64,000 bases of DNA from Knufia peltigerae (lineage: Eukaryota > Ascomycota > Eurotiomycetes > Chaetothyriales > Trichomeriaceae): assembly GCA_030247855.1 (NCBI GenBank), contig JAPDRN010000137.1, positions 22,242-86,241 of the forward strand, given 5' to 3'. Made by a program: the position numbers and the translations under genes. Below the pieces are notes generated by a model that saw only the letters and a program-made list of their open reading frames with translations, had not been told where the DNA came from and made no database searches. Positions 41,387 to 53,002 of this stretch are shown here, piece by piece. Positions within the stretch are counted from its first letter, which is position 1; each line of letters starts with the position of its first letter.

Positions 41387-44022
41387 TCATGATGGGAATG
41401 GAACAAAATTGACATCCCACCCGTCCTCGTGCACTCCCGCCAACCGACCCACGACGACCTTGAACCGACCCAGCATTTCCGCGTTGGGCCAACCTTCCTG
41501 TGGCCGGTGGACGAGGTCGAGATGTTCCATGAAGCTCGAGACGTTGCCGAAGATGGGTGTGTTGTTGTTCGACTTTGTGAGATTTTTGCTTTGGGCTCCA
41601 CCTTGGCCATCATCGTCACCATCGACGACAACTTTCACACCCGAGTTTGGTTGAACGTGTTTGGACTTTCCCGACTTTTTCTTGTCCTTTCCCTTGTCTT
41701 TACTACCTCCTCCTCCTCCTCCTGAACCAAAAATTCCGAGTCCGTGATGCCTCCCACCACCGACAGAAACAGAGACAGTCTTGATCCTAGCATTGCTGTT
41801 GTCTCTTCCCACAGCCGAAGAATTCTGATGATGGCCATCGTCAATCCACCCACGATGCTTCCCTTCGGCACAACAAAAGATGCAACCGAAACTTCCGAAA
41901 CTGCCATCCTTGGTCTCACCCACGGGAACCATGCCCTTGAGTTGGACGTGACACCTTGCCAAGAACGCCCATCTGTACCTGATTCCTCCGCTCTCCGAAG
42001 TGCGAATTCTCGGGTCGAATTTCCTTTCCGGTTTCCCTTTGCGTCTGTTGTCCGACGACACGTTGACCTGGGTGTACTGGGGACCTTCGAAATTGCACTT
42101 TTCGCAGCGCCAGTAGGTCTCCGTCCCGGTGAACCCCAGGGGTCGGTTGGCCAGACTGAAAGCCTTGCGTTCCAGGCCGGCCTGTAAACGGAATGCACCT
42201 TTGCAAAACCCAAGTGTGTCTTTGTCCGTGGGGAGGATGAGGGGCCCGCTACTAGGTACAGAGAGACCGATTGATGATGGTCCCGTCGAGGTCGAGGTAG
42301 AGCGTTGGTGGTCACCATAGATGGATGAGTGGATAGATCTGGCGGAACTGTGGCTTGTGCTAGGACTGAGAAGAGCGGACGACATAAAAGGTTGCTGGTG
42401 GTGGTGGTGTTGTGATGGCATTGTCTGAGGAGTTTCCTGTGTGGGTGGTGGCCGAGCAGATAACGACACGGTAGGAAGAGCACCGCTTGGTGGTACAATG
42501 TTCGTACCGGGGCCTATGGGCCTCAATCGTCGTGGTAAGAGTGGTGGATCCACTGAAACAACAGAGGAGGCCTGCGATTGTGGTATATGCATGTATTGCT
42601 GAGACTGGTATTGGTCGTACTCGTACATTATTGTCTCGCGCTGACCAGATTGTGAATGTGCATGTGCATCGAGAGAATCTGTCTGTGGCACCTGCATACG
42701 TGGTGGACGACTATTCTCTTGTAGATACTGAACGTGTTGCCAGGTGCTGTGGTTGCTAGCTTGTGCTCGTGATGCGTACGAATGTGAATTCGAACCCGAC
42801 CCAGTGGACGAGAATCGATCTCGGTCTTGTGAGGGCGAGATGGGTGGGTTGTACATGTCGTAAACTGTGCAGTTGCTGTACTGGCGGTCATCGTTCCTGC
42901 CGGCGGCGCCATGGTCAAAGTGCTCATCGTAATCATCTGGGCCATAACGTTCTCGCGAGTTCTGGCTCCTGTGGCTACTGCTCGATCCGCGTGACGTGTT
43001 TGGTGAGTGCATGATGGTGGCTTTGGCAGTTGAATCCTTGTCCGCTCCCGGTGACGAAGAACCACCACTCTTGGGTTGGCCCCCAGGTGCAGGGAAGAGC
43101 ATTAGAATGTTATCGTCCGAAGGCAGAGCTTGCGACGATCGTCTTCGCATTTCCATTTCATCGGCATCGTCGTTGCCCACTTGGAGAACATCGACACGAG
43201 GTGCTACTACTGCGGGATGCTGCTGTTGCTCCGCAATCGGATTCGGATGACGAACTGGTTGCTGTTGTCGACGACAGCGTTCCTGAGAGTCGGAAGAAGA
43301 ACCCGCAGAGATTTTGCGCTCGACGAGGAAAGAAGGGTGGTTTGTTTTGGAAATGCTCAGATTGCCAAACTGGTCTCCCATCGAGAGTGGTGGTGGTGGT
43401 GGTGGTGGTGGTGGTGTTTGAGGATCTCGAAGTCCTGTAGAGGAAAAGGTACTCCTGCTACTGGAATACCCTAGGGACGGAGAGAGCGGCGGTATCAAGC
43501 CAGAGGATGTGTTCGAGGAGGTCATCATGCTGGAAGCAGGATGGTGTGCTTGGGCTCTCGCAGCCCGGGACAGCCGCTGTGACAACTGTCCTAGACACAC
43601 CCCGGCATTCACACGACAGTCGTCCGAGGTTGTCTGGAGGGCATTGAAATCGAGATCCATGTTGTCCATGTACACGGTCCGCAGGGTGATGATCAACGTC
43701 ATCTGTAGATTTATGAGGATATCTTTCATGCCTTCTCTCGCTTGTATATCCCCACAGGCGTACTGTTCGCCGAACCGCTTGAGGTCGTGTTCATAGTGAC
43801 CACGGACTATCGCCGGTCCCAGAGACAGCGACTCGATAAGGTCGCGTGTCGGTTCTTCAGGTAGTCGCACGCCGCCATTGCCAGTCTCTCGCTGGTCTCG
43901 TATGCGCTGGACGAGCTTGACAGCATCTTCAAACGCCGCGATCACTATCGGAGGTCAGCAAAGGGCTTCAATCTCAAATATCTTCGGTACTTGCCAGCGT
44001 GGACCAGAGAAGAGACGTCCAT
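41387..44022 (-). CDS. Putative zinc-binding fungal protein with split finger
   Basis: Two exons, 44022-43995 and 43944-41387, 861 aa. Intron 43945-43994 is GC-AG (donor CTG|GCAAGT, acceptor GATAG) and joins MDVSSLVHA to VIAAFEDAVKLVQRIRD. The N-terminal 150 residues are helical. The middle (about 170-560) is Ser/Gln/Pro/His-rich with a poly-Pro run from a GGT repeat. The C-terminal region has GAFRLQAGLERKAFSLANRP, YWRCEKCNFEGPQY, RYRWAFLARCHV and FGCIFCCAEG, then after about 100 low-complexity residues FMEHLDLVHR and MLGRFKVVVGRLAG. The Cys pair and the His pair look like halves of one zinc site separated by a Gly/Lys/Asp-rich insertion. Function unknown; the layout is shared by uncharacterised ascomycete proteins. 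Confidence 0.75.
43387..43416. repeat. (GGT)n microsatellite coding poly-Pro on minus strand
   Basis: About ten GGT/TGG units; on the minus strand they give the Pro run in the zinc-protein gene. Confidence 0.9.
43945..43994 (-). other. GC-AG intron
   Basis: The donor on the minus strand reads GCTG|GCAAGTAC and the acceptor CCGATAG, 50 nt. The nearby GT (in GCAAGT) would put stops directly after the junction. Confidence 0.75.
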
Positions 44023-45293
44023 GGTAGCCTGAGGCGGTAAGTCTGCTGTCCAAGGCTCGTCAAAAGGACTCTTTTCTGATGTCTACGCAAGACACATGGT
44101 CGTGCATACTCGACTGCGGCCACCCTCGTAACGGGACAAGTGTGGGTTGCCTGGAACAAGAAAGTGTACAAAATGTCATGGACCATATACCTGCGTCGCG
44201 AAGGGAAAGACTGAGGTTCGCAGCCCCCAGTCCGCCGTTGAGGCAGAATAAGGCAAACATCCTGGACACATGGTGGCCTTTTTCGATGCCGAATGCCTCT
44301 CACAAGACTACGCTCGTACGGCACAGGATTGGAGGTGGATTGGAGTGATTATCACAGTGGCACAGCGAGATGGACACCGTCAAGAAGAAATGGTTGGGCA
44401 ATGGAAGAGAGAGCGTGGAGCTGGAGAGGAGATGATACGCTTCGAGTTGCATTAGTCGTGCCAGGATGTTTTCTTCGGCGCATTCAACACAAGACACACA
44501 TCACACATAGATAGACGTCGACGGCGGTCTACGAATTTAATTCTTATAACCACAAAAAAACCCACCGACGCCTCTCTCTTGTTCATGTCTTCCCCTAGAC
44601 GATCAAGCCTCTTGCTGACCCTGACCCAAAGTGACCAGTCCCTGATCTTCTGCGAGTATTCTATATCCTCACAGAGTACTCGTCCGGAGTAAAGCCCTCA
44701 TCCCATCATCGACGATCTGCCGAGTTACATCACTAACTACTCCAGACTCCATCACCCCTGGTGGTACGATCCAGCAAGGCCTTTCCGGGGTCTCTAAGCG
44801 TTATCGGCCCTCAAAAGGTTGCAGATTGGCACTTGAAGATCTCAAACCACCGCGTGCCTCTTCCCAAACTCAACGTTGCAATCCTTTGATCCTTGCGAGA
44901 TAGAATGGTTCCAACCCTGGTAGAAAGAAAACAGCCGAGGCTAATCTTGCCATGTGCAAGAGGCGATTTTGGCTGGTATGAAGTTCTTACAACAATTGCA
45001 GATGGAAAAAATAATCAGAAATGTGTGAAAAAATCTACAATTCTCTATTTTATTTGAGATAGCAAGGTTGCCGCTCTTCGCTATCTCAATATCTGTAGGA
45101 CTAGTTACCGAACAAAGTAATTTTACTTGATACACCGCCAAAGGCTGTACAAAAAAGCAAAGAAATCTACCAAACGCCCACGTGGTATATTGATGCACCC
45201 CATTTCCCAAAACAGTCTTTTCCTTTGGCCACATCAAGGAGCGGTGGAAACACACAGCAAAAGCAAACACCTTCCAACACATCCATACTTTGT
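44023..45293. other. Intergenic, 1.3 kb
   Basis: The left half is the upstream region of the zinc-protein gene, the right half the FAS1 3' flank. AT-rich near 44940-45120. Short frames only; no gene supported. Confidence 0.5.
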
Positions 45294-48200
45294 TTATGCC
45301 ACAGAAGAAAGACGGTGGACGCCTGCCGCATCTCCTGCATTCTCAAAAGAGTCCCAGTCCTCCAAGATCTTTGCCAACCGTGGCGAGTTGGTCAGTCGGT
45401 ACACTTCCTCGAAGTACTCTTTGCTGATCTCGAATGGCTTGGCTGTAACATTGGGAATGTACTTGCCAATCAACTTGGCTGGGTCGATGCTGGTCTTGTT
45501 GATCTTCTTGAGCAAGAAGGATCGGAATGGCTTTACACCAGATCGAAGGAACGTGCTGTGGAAGGGGACATCGATGCCCTTGAGAGGGATCACAGCAAAG
45601 CCACGTTCCAGCTCAATCGGCTGTGGTTTGGCTTCAGTCTTCTTCGCACATTCGCCGATGATTTCAACCAAATGGGCCTTGACATCGTCTAGCGACATCG
45701 TCTGCATCAATGCTTGGATGTCGATCTTCTGCATCTTGAGCACGTTGAGAACATTGGTCATGCAATCTAGCGCGCGCAAGTCACCGGCACATACGTATTG
45801 CATGTTGGCAACGTTGTAATTTACAATTTCCACGAGCCAGCCGGTAGTCTCTGCAATGTTCTCCACCACGTACTGCAGCGCTTGCTCGTTGAAAGTCTTG
45901 GAGATGCGGCTGGGGTTGACGGCGCACATGGAGTAATTGCTTCTGCCTTGTTCATCCCGTTCGACCGCCACCTGCATCGTCAAACCTCGGTAAAACACAA
46001 CCGACACCAGGCTCTCAATGGGCATAACCTCAGCGATAGAGGCTAGAGCAGAGTATTCACCCAGCGAGTGTCCAGCGAAACTGCTGTCGCGCTGAACCAG
46101 ACCCTTGGAACGCATGTCTTCGAAAGCTGCCTTCTCCATCAGCGTCAAAGCCGGTTGGGTGAATTGGGTTGCCGAAAGCAAACCAGTCGGCGAACGGTAG
46201 GTGTACGAAGAGGTGTTCTCATTGATCTCCTTGAAGATCTTCTCCGACTTGACCGATCCATCAGCATTGATGGACTCGAAGGTCATAGCCATATAGTTCT
46301 GACGAATGGCTTTGCCGCGGGGTCCACCGAAGTGGATGGTGAGCTCCTTAGGATTGTTCTTGACAATGTTGATAATGGAAAGACCGTAGTTATCCATGAA
46401 GTGACGGTCTGCACGATCCCAGACTTCCTTCGCGACAGGACTCTTTCCATAGAGATCCATACCCATGCCCTGCTCTTGCGAACCTTGCCCAGTGAAGACG
46501 TACGAAGATACGGGCTGTTCAACCTCAGCTTCAGCGAGAAGTACCTTGTCACCTGTCTCCTTGTTGCTGGTCTCGATTTTGATGATCTTGCGACCAGCAA
46601 CCATACCAACGTGTTCGAGCTTGACTTCCAAGTCGTCGTTTGGCAAGACCATGCCAACCAAAGATACGTGGTAGCTTCGGACACGGCCGATATTGTTTTC
46701 GGCAGCCCATGTCTCGACGAGACTACGGACGGCAGCGCTGGAGTACATGCCGTGAGTGATGGTACCAGGTAGGTTGGCATAGCTGGCAAAGATGCGGGAG
46801 ACGTGGATAGGGTTATAGTCGCCAGAGACGCGGGCGTATGTCTCGTTGGACGCTGGCGCCTTGAGCGACAAAGGAGTCTTGCCGCTCAAAGGAATAGCAT
46901 TCTCGAAGTTGACTGGTTGCTCAATCGATGAGCCATGTCGCTGCAAATAATCAACCACAGGATTGCCGTGAGAAGCGCCAGCTTCGTACTCGACGGAAGC
47001 AACCTGGATAAGTTCTTTGGTAGGGAGTTCCAGCAGGACCTGACCAACAGTCTCAACATTCTGGAAAACAGTCTTGTTCTTGAATCGGACCAAACTGGAA
47101 AGACGGAACGTCAAGGTCTGGCCGAGCAGGTCAATATCAGGTTCATCCAAGTGGAACCATTCTTTGGAGCGCAAAACTGCGATATCTTTGGAGGTAGCCA
47201 GCGTGACTTGCATGGGCGTTTCTTCCTTCCGTTGGAAGGTGTTCTCGAAGTCGTCGTAAGTGCCTCTATACAAAAACTGGCTTGTCACTTCCATGACTGG
47301 CTGACCTTTGCGAGTGATGGTTCCGCAAACTTCCACCATCTTGCCAGCATCTTGGTTGATGACAGCATTGATCCGAGCAGAGGTGTGGAGCTCATCTCCG
47401 ACCTTCAGGGGCTCAGCACCAGGAACCATGCGGAAACCATTCGATAGGTGGACGAGCTTCAGAAGATCGCCATCAATTGAACGAGGGAATATGGGCTTCG
47501 TGATGGCTTTCCATCCAACGACGATAGCAAAGTCCATAGGGGCAAAAACCTCCTTACCTGGACGGTCAACAAAGGCTTCACCCGTATTGCCGACAGCGTG
47601 CACAAAGTCTGCAATATCTTGTGTAACAACTGTGGCCTTACCACCATCGAAAGTACTGGTCGTGGGAGTGTTGAATGGGACGTCTTTCTCTGCAAACCAG
47701 ATTCGGTAGTAGAATTCTTTGATGCGGTCATTGCGGCCTTCCATGACTTCGTGAATTGGAGCATAACCGGTCTCTGGGTGGTAGATGAAACGGAACGGCA
47801 AGGCTACTGCCTCACCCTCAGCGGTTCTTTCCTCCCACATGTTCATTAGAATTTCATTCTTGCCCACTAAGCTGATGTCAAGTGTCTTCACAACCTTGCC
47901 TGACTGACTTGGCTCCTTAACAATGATCGTGGTCCTAGCAGGATCCTTGGGGTGGGCAATTTCGACTGACATGCCGCGAACGGGTGCCAGAACGCGCTTC
48001 AGAGGGTTGTTCTGGTACCGAGCGCCCTGGACGAAGATATCAGTTGTGAAGATGGCATGGCGCCACGAATAAGTCTTTCCAGCCAACAGTTGCAGCCAGT
48101 CTTCGGCACTTGGGAGAGGTGCGGCGGGAGCTGAGGATAATCTGTAGGTAACTCGTGACCCATCTGGGATCACAGTGACTCCGTCGAGCTCGACCACACT

Positions 48201-51200
48201 ATCCGGAGAGCTGATGATCTTTCCACCGAAATATTCCACGACAGGAACTTCGGACTCTCGGCCATGGTAGACTTCCTGGATGAGGCCCTTGATATGGTCA
48301 TGGTGGATGCCGTCCAGAATGTCTTTGACAGGTTCATCAACTTTGGTCGAGTATTTGGCAGCCATAGGACCTTGAAGAATACAGGTTCTGCCAACATCCT
48401 GATCAACGACGGCATCAAGATCTTCGGACTGCCACAATGAATCCTTCTTGAACCAAAACTCGAAGTTTTCGTCGAGCGAAGGGACAAAAGGAACAGGCTT
48501 CTGACCCCGTCGTTGGCAGAGGAGCAAGAAATGCTGCACGTCTTGTGCGTTGATCAATTGAGTCTCTGCGTCAGGGTACGCAGCCAAAACCTTCTCGACA
48601 ACTGGGTATGGGTTTTCGAAATCAGCGTAGCTTTGAATGAGGGACGGTTTGCCAGGACCGACGGTGAAGCGCTCTTCGACTCGTCGAATGAAGTCAACAG
48701 TCAGATTGCGGAGAGTAACCTCAATCCAACGAGATTGATGCTTCACATACATGAGCTCCACCATGCGTCGAACAACTTCGGCGTAAGTCATGTCCTCCAA
48801 GTCAACAGTCTGGCCAGCAGAGTTCTTGCCAAACCAAACTTTCTGGAAGTCATCGTTCAACTTTTTGATAATGTACTCGCGTTGCTTCTTAAGCTCGGCG
48901 ACTCGCTTTTTCTTGTCCAGACTGAAGATCTTTTGGTCCATCTCAGCCCAGAACTTGACACCGCGTGTAGCCAACTTGTGGATCGGCTCACCCATCTCAG
49001 ATCGAACAGTAATGACACCTCCAGCTGGGCCTTTGTATGTCTTCTCCCACTGACTATCATCAACACCCTCGGCTTCTGCAATGGCCTTTTTAGCGTTGAG
49101 GGACGTGTGTGCTTCTTTTGCGGTCATTAAACGACTACCAAACAAAACACCATCGAATGGCATGGGAGGGTATCCGAATTTACGTGCCCACGAACCAGTC
49201 AAGTAGGGATAAGTATCTTCAGACCCGCCGAAACCGCTACCAGCCACCAAAATGATGTTCTGGCATTTTCGGATGCGACCATACATCTGGAGGATAGGTT
49301 GATGGAAATCTTCGAAGGAGTGGTGACCACCACCACGACCACCAGTCCATTGCATCAAAACAGGGAACGTCGGGTTGGCTTTCGCAATGTTGATGACAGC
49401 TTGGATGGCGTCCATGGAACCGGGCTTGAAAGCAATATGCTTGATGCCCAGTGTGTCGATATACTCTTGAGCAACTTCAATCGACGGGACGCCGGCACCA
49501 ATGGTAAGGCCCTCGATTGGAACACCATCGGCACGGAGTTGGGCCAGGAGAGGGATCTGCCACCCCATGGCACGAGGGTTGACATAGATCAAGTTGACTG
49601 TGATACCGCGCCCAGGAGGGATATTCTTTTCAATTTTGGTCAATGCCTCGGTCATACTCTTTGCATTATAGTAACCGCCACCTGCAAGCTCAATGTGATA
49701 GCCGGCATTCATGGTGGCGGCAACAAAATCCCAAGGCACGGTGCAAGGTGTCATACCAGCAACCATCAGAGGTGGCACACCCAGCAAGCGGGACATCTTG
49801 GTGTCGACGTAGGTTTGGCCGACAGAGGTCTTGACCAACCGGGGTCCATGTTCTCTGATCCAGTTTGTGGCATACTTGACTGCATTTTCTTCATCACGGT
49901 CGAATAACTCTGGCTTGTACCCAACTTCAGCATTGGTGCCATCCATCGCACCCGCCAGAATGACGCGAACTCCGGTACCTTCCTTGTTGCGGTTTGTCAA
50001 TACGCCTAGGCCAGAGATGCCTCCAGGACCAAAGTCAACGATATGAGTTGCTCCCTCAAAGACAGTAGCCTGCTCCCAGTGTACGGGGTCCTGGGTGATC
50101 ATGCGGACAAGAGACGGCACGATATCCTTGTCTTGGTGTAAGCGGAGGTCTTCGCCAGTGTTGGTGTCGAAGACGGGAATGACGAGACGGCCAGCAGGAA
50201 TTCGAATATCGCTGAGGTCTTCTTGAATATTCTTGAATGCCTCACTGAGCAGTGGGCTGTGGAAGGGCGCAGTGATAGGCAGAAATCGATTCACGAAGCG
50301 CACTTTACGTTCGGTGTAGGGGATGCGATTCTGATCAAGACCAGTTGGAGCCTTCACTTTTCGCAGGCGCAGGTTGAGACCGTGCAGGGAAATGGGTGCA
50401 CCGGTGACCACGAAATTCCTCGCGCTGTTGATCAGCGAAATGGCAATATGGCGATCTTGAGGCAGATGCTCGTTTGTAGCATCAATGTGCTCCTGGACTT
50501 GCTTCCGCGAGAGATCTCGCACTGACAACATGGGGGTAGGAATGCCTTCTCCAGCCTCCAGTGAGTCTTGGAGAATCGAAGGAGCAATACTAGTGCGAGG
50601 ATAGGCTTGTTGGCTCCTCATGCCGATCCAGAACAGCATCGTGATGGCATCTTTGGCGGCCTTTGCGAAGCTCTCCCACGACGTCGCGGTAGCGATGGCG
50701 GCTGCGGTCACCACACCTTGAGAGTGACCAGTCGTGCCGTTCAGTCGTTCATTGACCTCTCCCGGTGTTTTCCCCAGGACCTTGCAAGTAACCTGGTAAT
50801 GGGCAAGCTGGACGAGGCCGATCAGAGGCAGGCTAACAGGCGCTGAGACCAGATAGTCTGTGTCTGGCTGGGCTTCTGGGTCGGCCAACCAACGCATGAT
50901 ATCCAGCCCTTTGGAGTAGAATTTGTCTGCCTTGGGATTCCTAGCAAGGGCCTGTAGCAGGTCGGCGGCAGATTCGATCAAATCTTTCGTGAATGAAGGA
51001 TATGTGTTGTAGACTTCTCTTAGCTCATCGAAGTACTCTTCGATGTTCCCTTGACCACCGAAAACGGTGAAAATGCTCGCTTCCTCGTCATCAGCAGCTC
51101 TGAGCAGAGCAGAGTCATGTGGCTTGATTGGCCTTGCGACTGCTGCACGGCCTGCGTAGTAGCACTGGACAAGCACTAATTTCTTCGCTGTGATCCCCGG

Positions 51201-51563
51201 CAGAGTGGCTGCGAGAGCGTGCACGTCATTGGCGTGCATGAAAGATCTTTCGAACTCGTTGAGAACCACTTTGAGCACTTCAGAAAAGCCGGTTGCTTCC
51301 TCGTCATCATCAACTTCAGCGGCAATGAAACCAATGAAACGGGCGACAAGCTCGGCACTCGAGGAGGGCTCGTCATCTTGAGCTAGTTCGTCTGTGGGTT
51401 CGGGCAGAGAGGCTTTGAACGTCTCTTGGAGCTGGGAAGCTTGGAAATGGAGAGCGGTCGGTATTAAGAAGGAGTATTCGAGGGAGCCATGGGTGAGAAT
51501 GAGAGGACGGAGGTTCTGGGAGGATCGAGGAGTGTGAGTGCCGGTCGCACCTCCGGAATACAT
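45294..51563 (-). CDS. FAS1: Fatty acid synthase subunit beta (FAS1)
   Basis: Intronless, 2089 aa, full length for the fungal type I beta subunit. Domains in order: acetyltransferase with GHSQG (Ser281); enoyl reductase (MTPCTVPWDFVAATMNAGY; QWTGGRGGGHHSFEDFHQP); the long linker/dehydratase region with hot-dog folds, including GDYNPIHVSRIFASYANLPG and the THGM His near residue 1600; and malonyl/palmitoyl transferase with GHSLGEYSAL (Ser1833). The N-terminus, TPRSSQNLRPLILTHGSLEY, fits Pezizomycotina FAS1. The ATG at 51563 is the first Met; the open frame continues 13 codons upstream without an ATG. With FAS2 it builds the alpha6-beta6 cytosolic complex making C16/C18 acyl-CoA. Divergent from FAS2. 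Confidence 0.98.
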   Translation of the reverse strand: MYSGGATGTHTPRSSQNLRPLILTHGSLEYSFLIPTALHFQASQLQETFKASLPEPTDELAQDDEPSSSAELVARFIGFIAAEVDDDEEATGFSEVLKVVLNEFERSFMHANDVHALAATLPGITAKKLVLVQCYYAGRAAVARPIKPHDSALLRAADDEEASIFTVFGGQGNIEEYFDELREVYNTYPSFTKDLIESAADLLQALARNPKADKFYSKGLDIMRWLADPEAQPDTDYLVSAPVSLPLIGLVQLAHYQVTCKVLGKTPGEVNERLNGTTGHSQGVVTAAAIATATSWESFAKAAKDAITMLFWIGMRSQQAYPRTSIAPSILQDSLEAGEGIPTPMLSVRDLSRKQVQEHIDATNEHLPQDRHIAISLINSARNFVVTGAPISLHGLNLRLRKVKAPTGLDQNRIPYTERKVRFVNRFLPITAPFHSPLLSEAFKNIQEDLSDIRIPAGRLVIPVFDTNTGEDLRLHQDKDIVPSLVRMITQDPVHWEQATVFEGATHIVDFGPGGISGLGVLTNRNKEGTGVRVILAGAMDGTNAEVGYKPELFDRDEENAVKYATNWIREHGPRLVKTSVGQTYVDTKMSRLLGVPPLMVAGMTPCTVPWDFVAATMNAGYHIELAGGGYYNAKSMTEALTKIEKNIPPGRGITVNLIYVNPRAMGWQIPLLAQLRADGVPIEGLTIGAGVPSIEVAQEYIDTLGIKHIAFKPGSMDAIQAVINIAKANPTFPVLMQWTGGRGGGHHSFEDFHQPILQMYGRIRKCQNIILVAGSGFGGSEDTYPYLTGSWARKFGYPPMPFDGVLFGSRLMTAKEAHTSLNAKKAIAEAEGVDDSQWEKTYKGPAGGVITVRSEMGEPIHKLATRGVKFWAEMDQKIFSLDKKKRVAELKKQREYIIKKLNDDFQKVWFGKNSAGQTVDLEDMTYAEVVRRMVELMYVKHQSRWIEVTLRNLTVDFIRRVEERFTVGPGKPSLIQSYADFENPYPVVEKVLAAYPDAETQLINAQDVQHFLLLCQRRGQKPVPFVPSLDENFEFWFKKDSLWQSEDLDAVVDQDVGRTCILQGPMAAKYSTKVDEPVKDILDGIHHDHIKGLIQEVYHGRESEVPVVEYFGGKIISSPDSVVELDGVTVIPDGSRVTYRLSSAPAAPLPSAEDWLQLLAGKTYSWRHAIFTTDIFVQGARYQNNPLKRVLAPVRGMSVEIAHPKDPARTTIIVKEPSQSGKVVKTLDISLVGKNEILMNMWEERTAEGEAVALPFRFIYHPETGYAPIHEVMEGRNDRIKEFYYRIWFAEKDVPFNTPTTSTFDGGKATVVTQDIADFVHAVGNTGEAFVDRPGKEVFAPMDFAIVVGWKAITKPIFPRSIDGDLLKLVHLSNGFRMVPGAEPLKVGDELHTSARINAVINQDAGKMVEVCGTITRKGQPVMEVTSQFLYRGTYDDFENTFQRKEETPMQVTLATSKDIAVLRSKEWFHLDEPDIDLLGQTLTFRLSSLVRFKNKTVFQNVETVGQVLLELPTKELIQVASVEYEAGASHGNPVVDYLQRHGSSIEQPVNFENAIPLSGKTPLSLKAPASNETYARVSGDYNPIHVSRIFASYANLPGTITHGMYSSAAVRSLVETWAAENNIGRVRSYHVSLVGMVLPNDDLEVKLEHVGMVAGRKIIKIETSNKETGDKVLLAEAEVEQPVSSYVFTGQGSQEQGMGMDLYGKSPVAKEVWDRADRHFMDNYGLSIINIVKNNPKELTIHFGGPRGKAIRQNYMAMTFESINADGSVKSEKIFKEINENTSSYTYRSPTGLLSATQFTQPALTLMEKAAFEDMRSKGLVQRDSSFAGHSLGEYSALASIAEVMPIESLVSVVFYRGLTMQVAVERDEQGRSNYSMCAVNPSRISKTFNEQALQYVVENIAETTGWLVEIVNYNVANMQYVCAGDLRALDCMTNVLNVLKMQKIDIQALMQTMSLDDVKAHLVEIIGECAKKTEAKPQPIELERGFAVIPLKGIDVPFHSTFLRSGVKPFRSFLLKKINKTSIDPAKLIGKYIPNVTAKPFEISKEYFEEVYRLTNSPRLAKILEDWDSFENAGDAAGVHRLSSVA

Positions 51564-53002
51564 GGTTGCGAAGGCTGTCGAGTGTGGGTGTGTTGGACAC
51601 AAACTTGTAGGTAATGGTGTTCAAGGTGAGCAACCTAATGCCACTTGATGTATAAAAACGACGAGATTTTGAGAAGAGCTCTAAGGTATGAGAGCTCTGC
51701 TGCAGGTAGATAAATAGGCAGGTATTAAGGACAGTCGTTTCGCGGCAAGAAACTGACGTTGATGGTGGGATATGGGAAGATAGTGAGATTGCAAAGTGGT
51801 CAGAGATGAAGAGTCGGAAAGGATTAGTTATTGCCTCTGGAGCAACGGAGGTGTTTCGCTGATTTCTTGACAACCTCAATGGATTCTAGCAGCGTCGCAA
51901 AAAATGGTGGACAAACAGTGGACTTGTTGGTGGCTTCTACGAACATGGAGCGTTGAGAAGCCAAAGAAGTTTTCCCCGTCGGATTGCCGAGCTCTCGGAC
52001 AGGGAATATAGCCAATGGGAAGACAACAAATTGGTGGGCAAAGTGCCACCGAGCGAGCTTCTGCAGGGACATCGGGCAAAAAAGAAGCGGCGTCATCGAT
52101 ACTCTTCCCAACCACCAAAAAAGTGGCATTGAACGAGTATCATACTGAAAGAGACCAGGCTGTCCATTGAGCCCATTGTGCTTGCTGTCTCAATGCCTGG
52201 GCAACGATGAAGATGATCCTCTGTGTATTTCGTAAATGTACATGATTAGTATTCTCACTTCCCAACACAATTGTAGAGATGTGTTCTCCAGGTGTCCTGA
52301 AGGTACCTGGCTGTGGAGGCTATACGGATACGAGGTAAGGCCCCGACCAGACTGGCTTCTCCAACTGTCGAGGGCGCCATGCCTAAAGAGAATTGGCGGG
52401 GGGTCCAGGGCATGCTCTAGGTGGCCATGGGTGACATGGGTGGACTGATGATGGCTGTCTTTTGGGAGTCTTTCAGGCTGCTCAGGGTCCACTGAAATTC
52501 TCAACCAACGCTTCAAGCCGGCCGGGGAAGGCTGTTGGTGGTGCTGCTGGCCATCTCGTCAAGCCTCATCCTGCTGCAGCTTGACATCGTAGCGGAAAAT
52601 TCGGACGGACATTGTTGCACCTTCGATCCCAACCAACTTTTCTCGTAGCAACACCTATCTCAACCCTCTTGTCCGTGTGTACATTGATTACTCTTCTTCT
52701 CCGATCACACACGAAGGTATCGGGACACTTCATCCCTCTATTGTCCTCCACCTCCATCCTCGTTCCATACTACTCTCGATCAATACCTCATTCAACACTC
52801 CTCCATTGACCACCACTACTGACTGTGTGCAAGCACAGTTGCCCCTTCCTTAATACCTGTGCTTTGATACCCAGCCTTTGCTCTGATTCATTTCATTCAG
52901 CTTGGGCACTTCTGGTCGAGTACATAATCTTCTCTCGACCTCAAAAACACAACTACTACGAAGCTATTTTCCTCAAAATCGTCATAACCGCATCCCGCCA
53001 TC
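51564..53002. promoter_or_regulatory. Divergent FAS1/FAS2 control region
   Basis: A 1439-bp interval between the two start codons. It carries both leaders, which contain pyrimidine-rich stretches (for example 52610-52990 on the + strand before FAS2). Short frames such as 51824-52129 (minus) have no domain. Joint control of the two subunits is expected because the complex needs equal amounts; no specific factor site was assigned. Confidence 0.6.

Noticed and set aside
46068..46772. + strand open frames across FAS1 (several of 150-230 codons)
   Set aside because: Antisense shadows of a highly biased, very long gene; no domain found.
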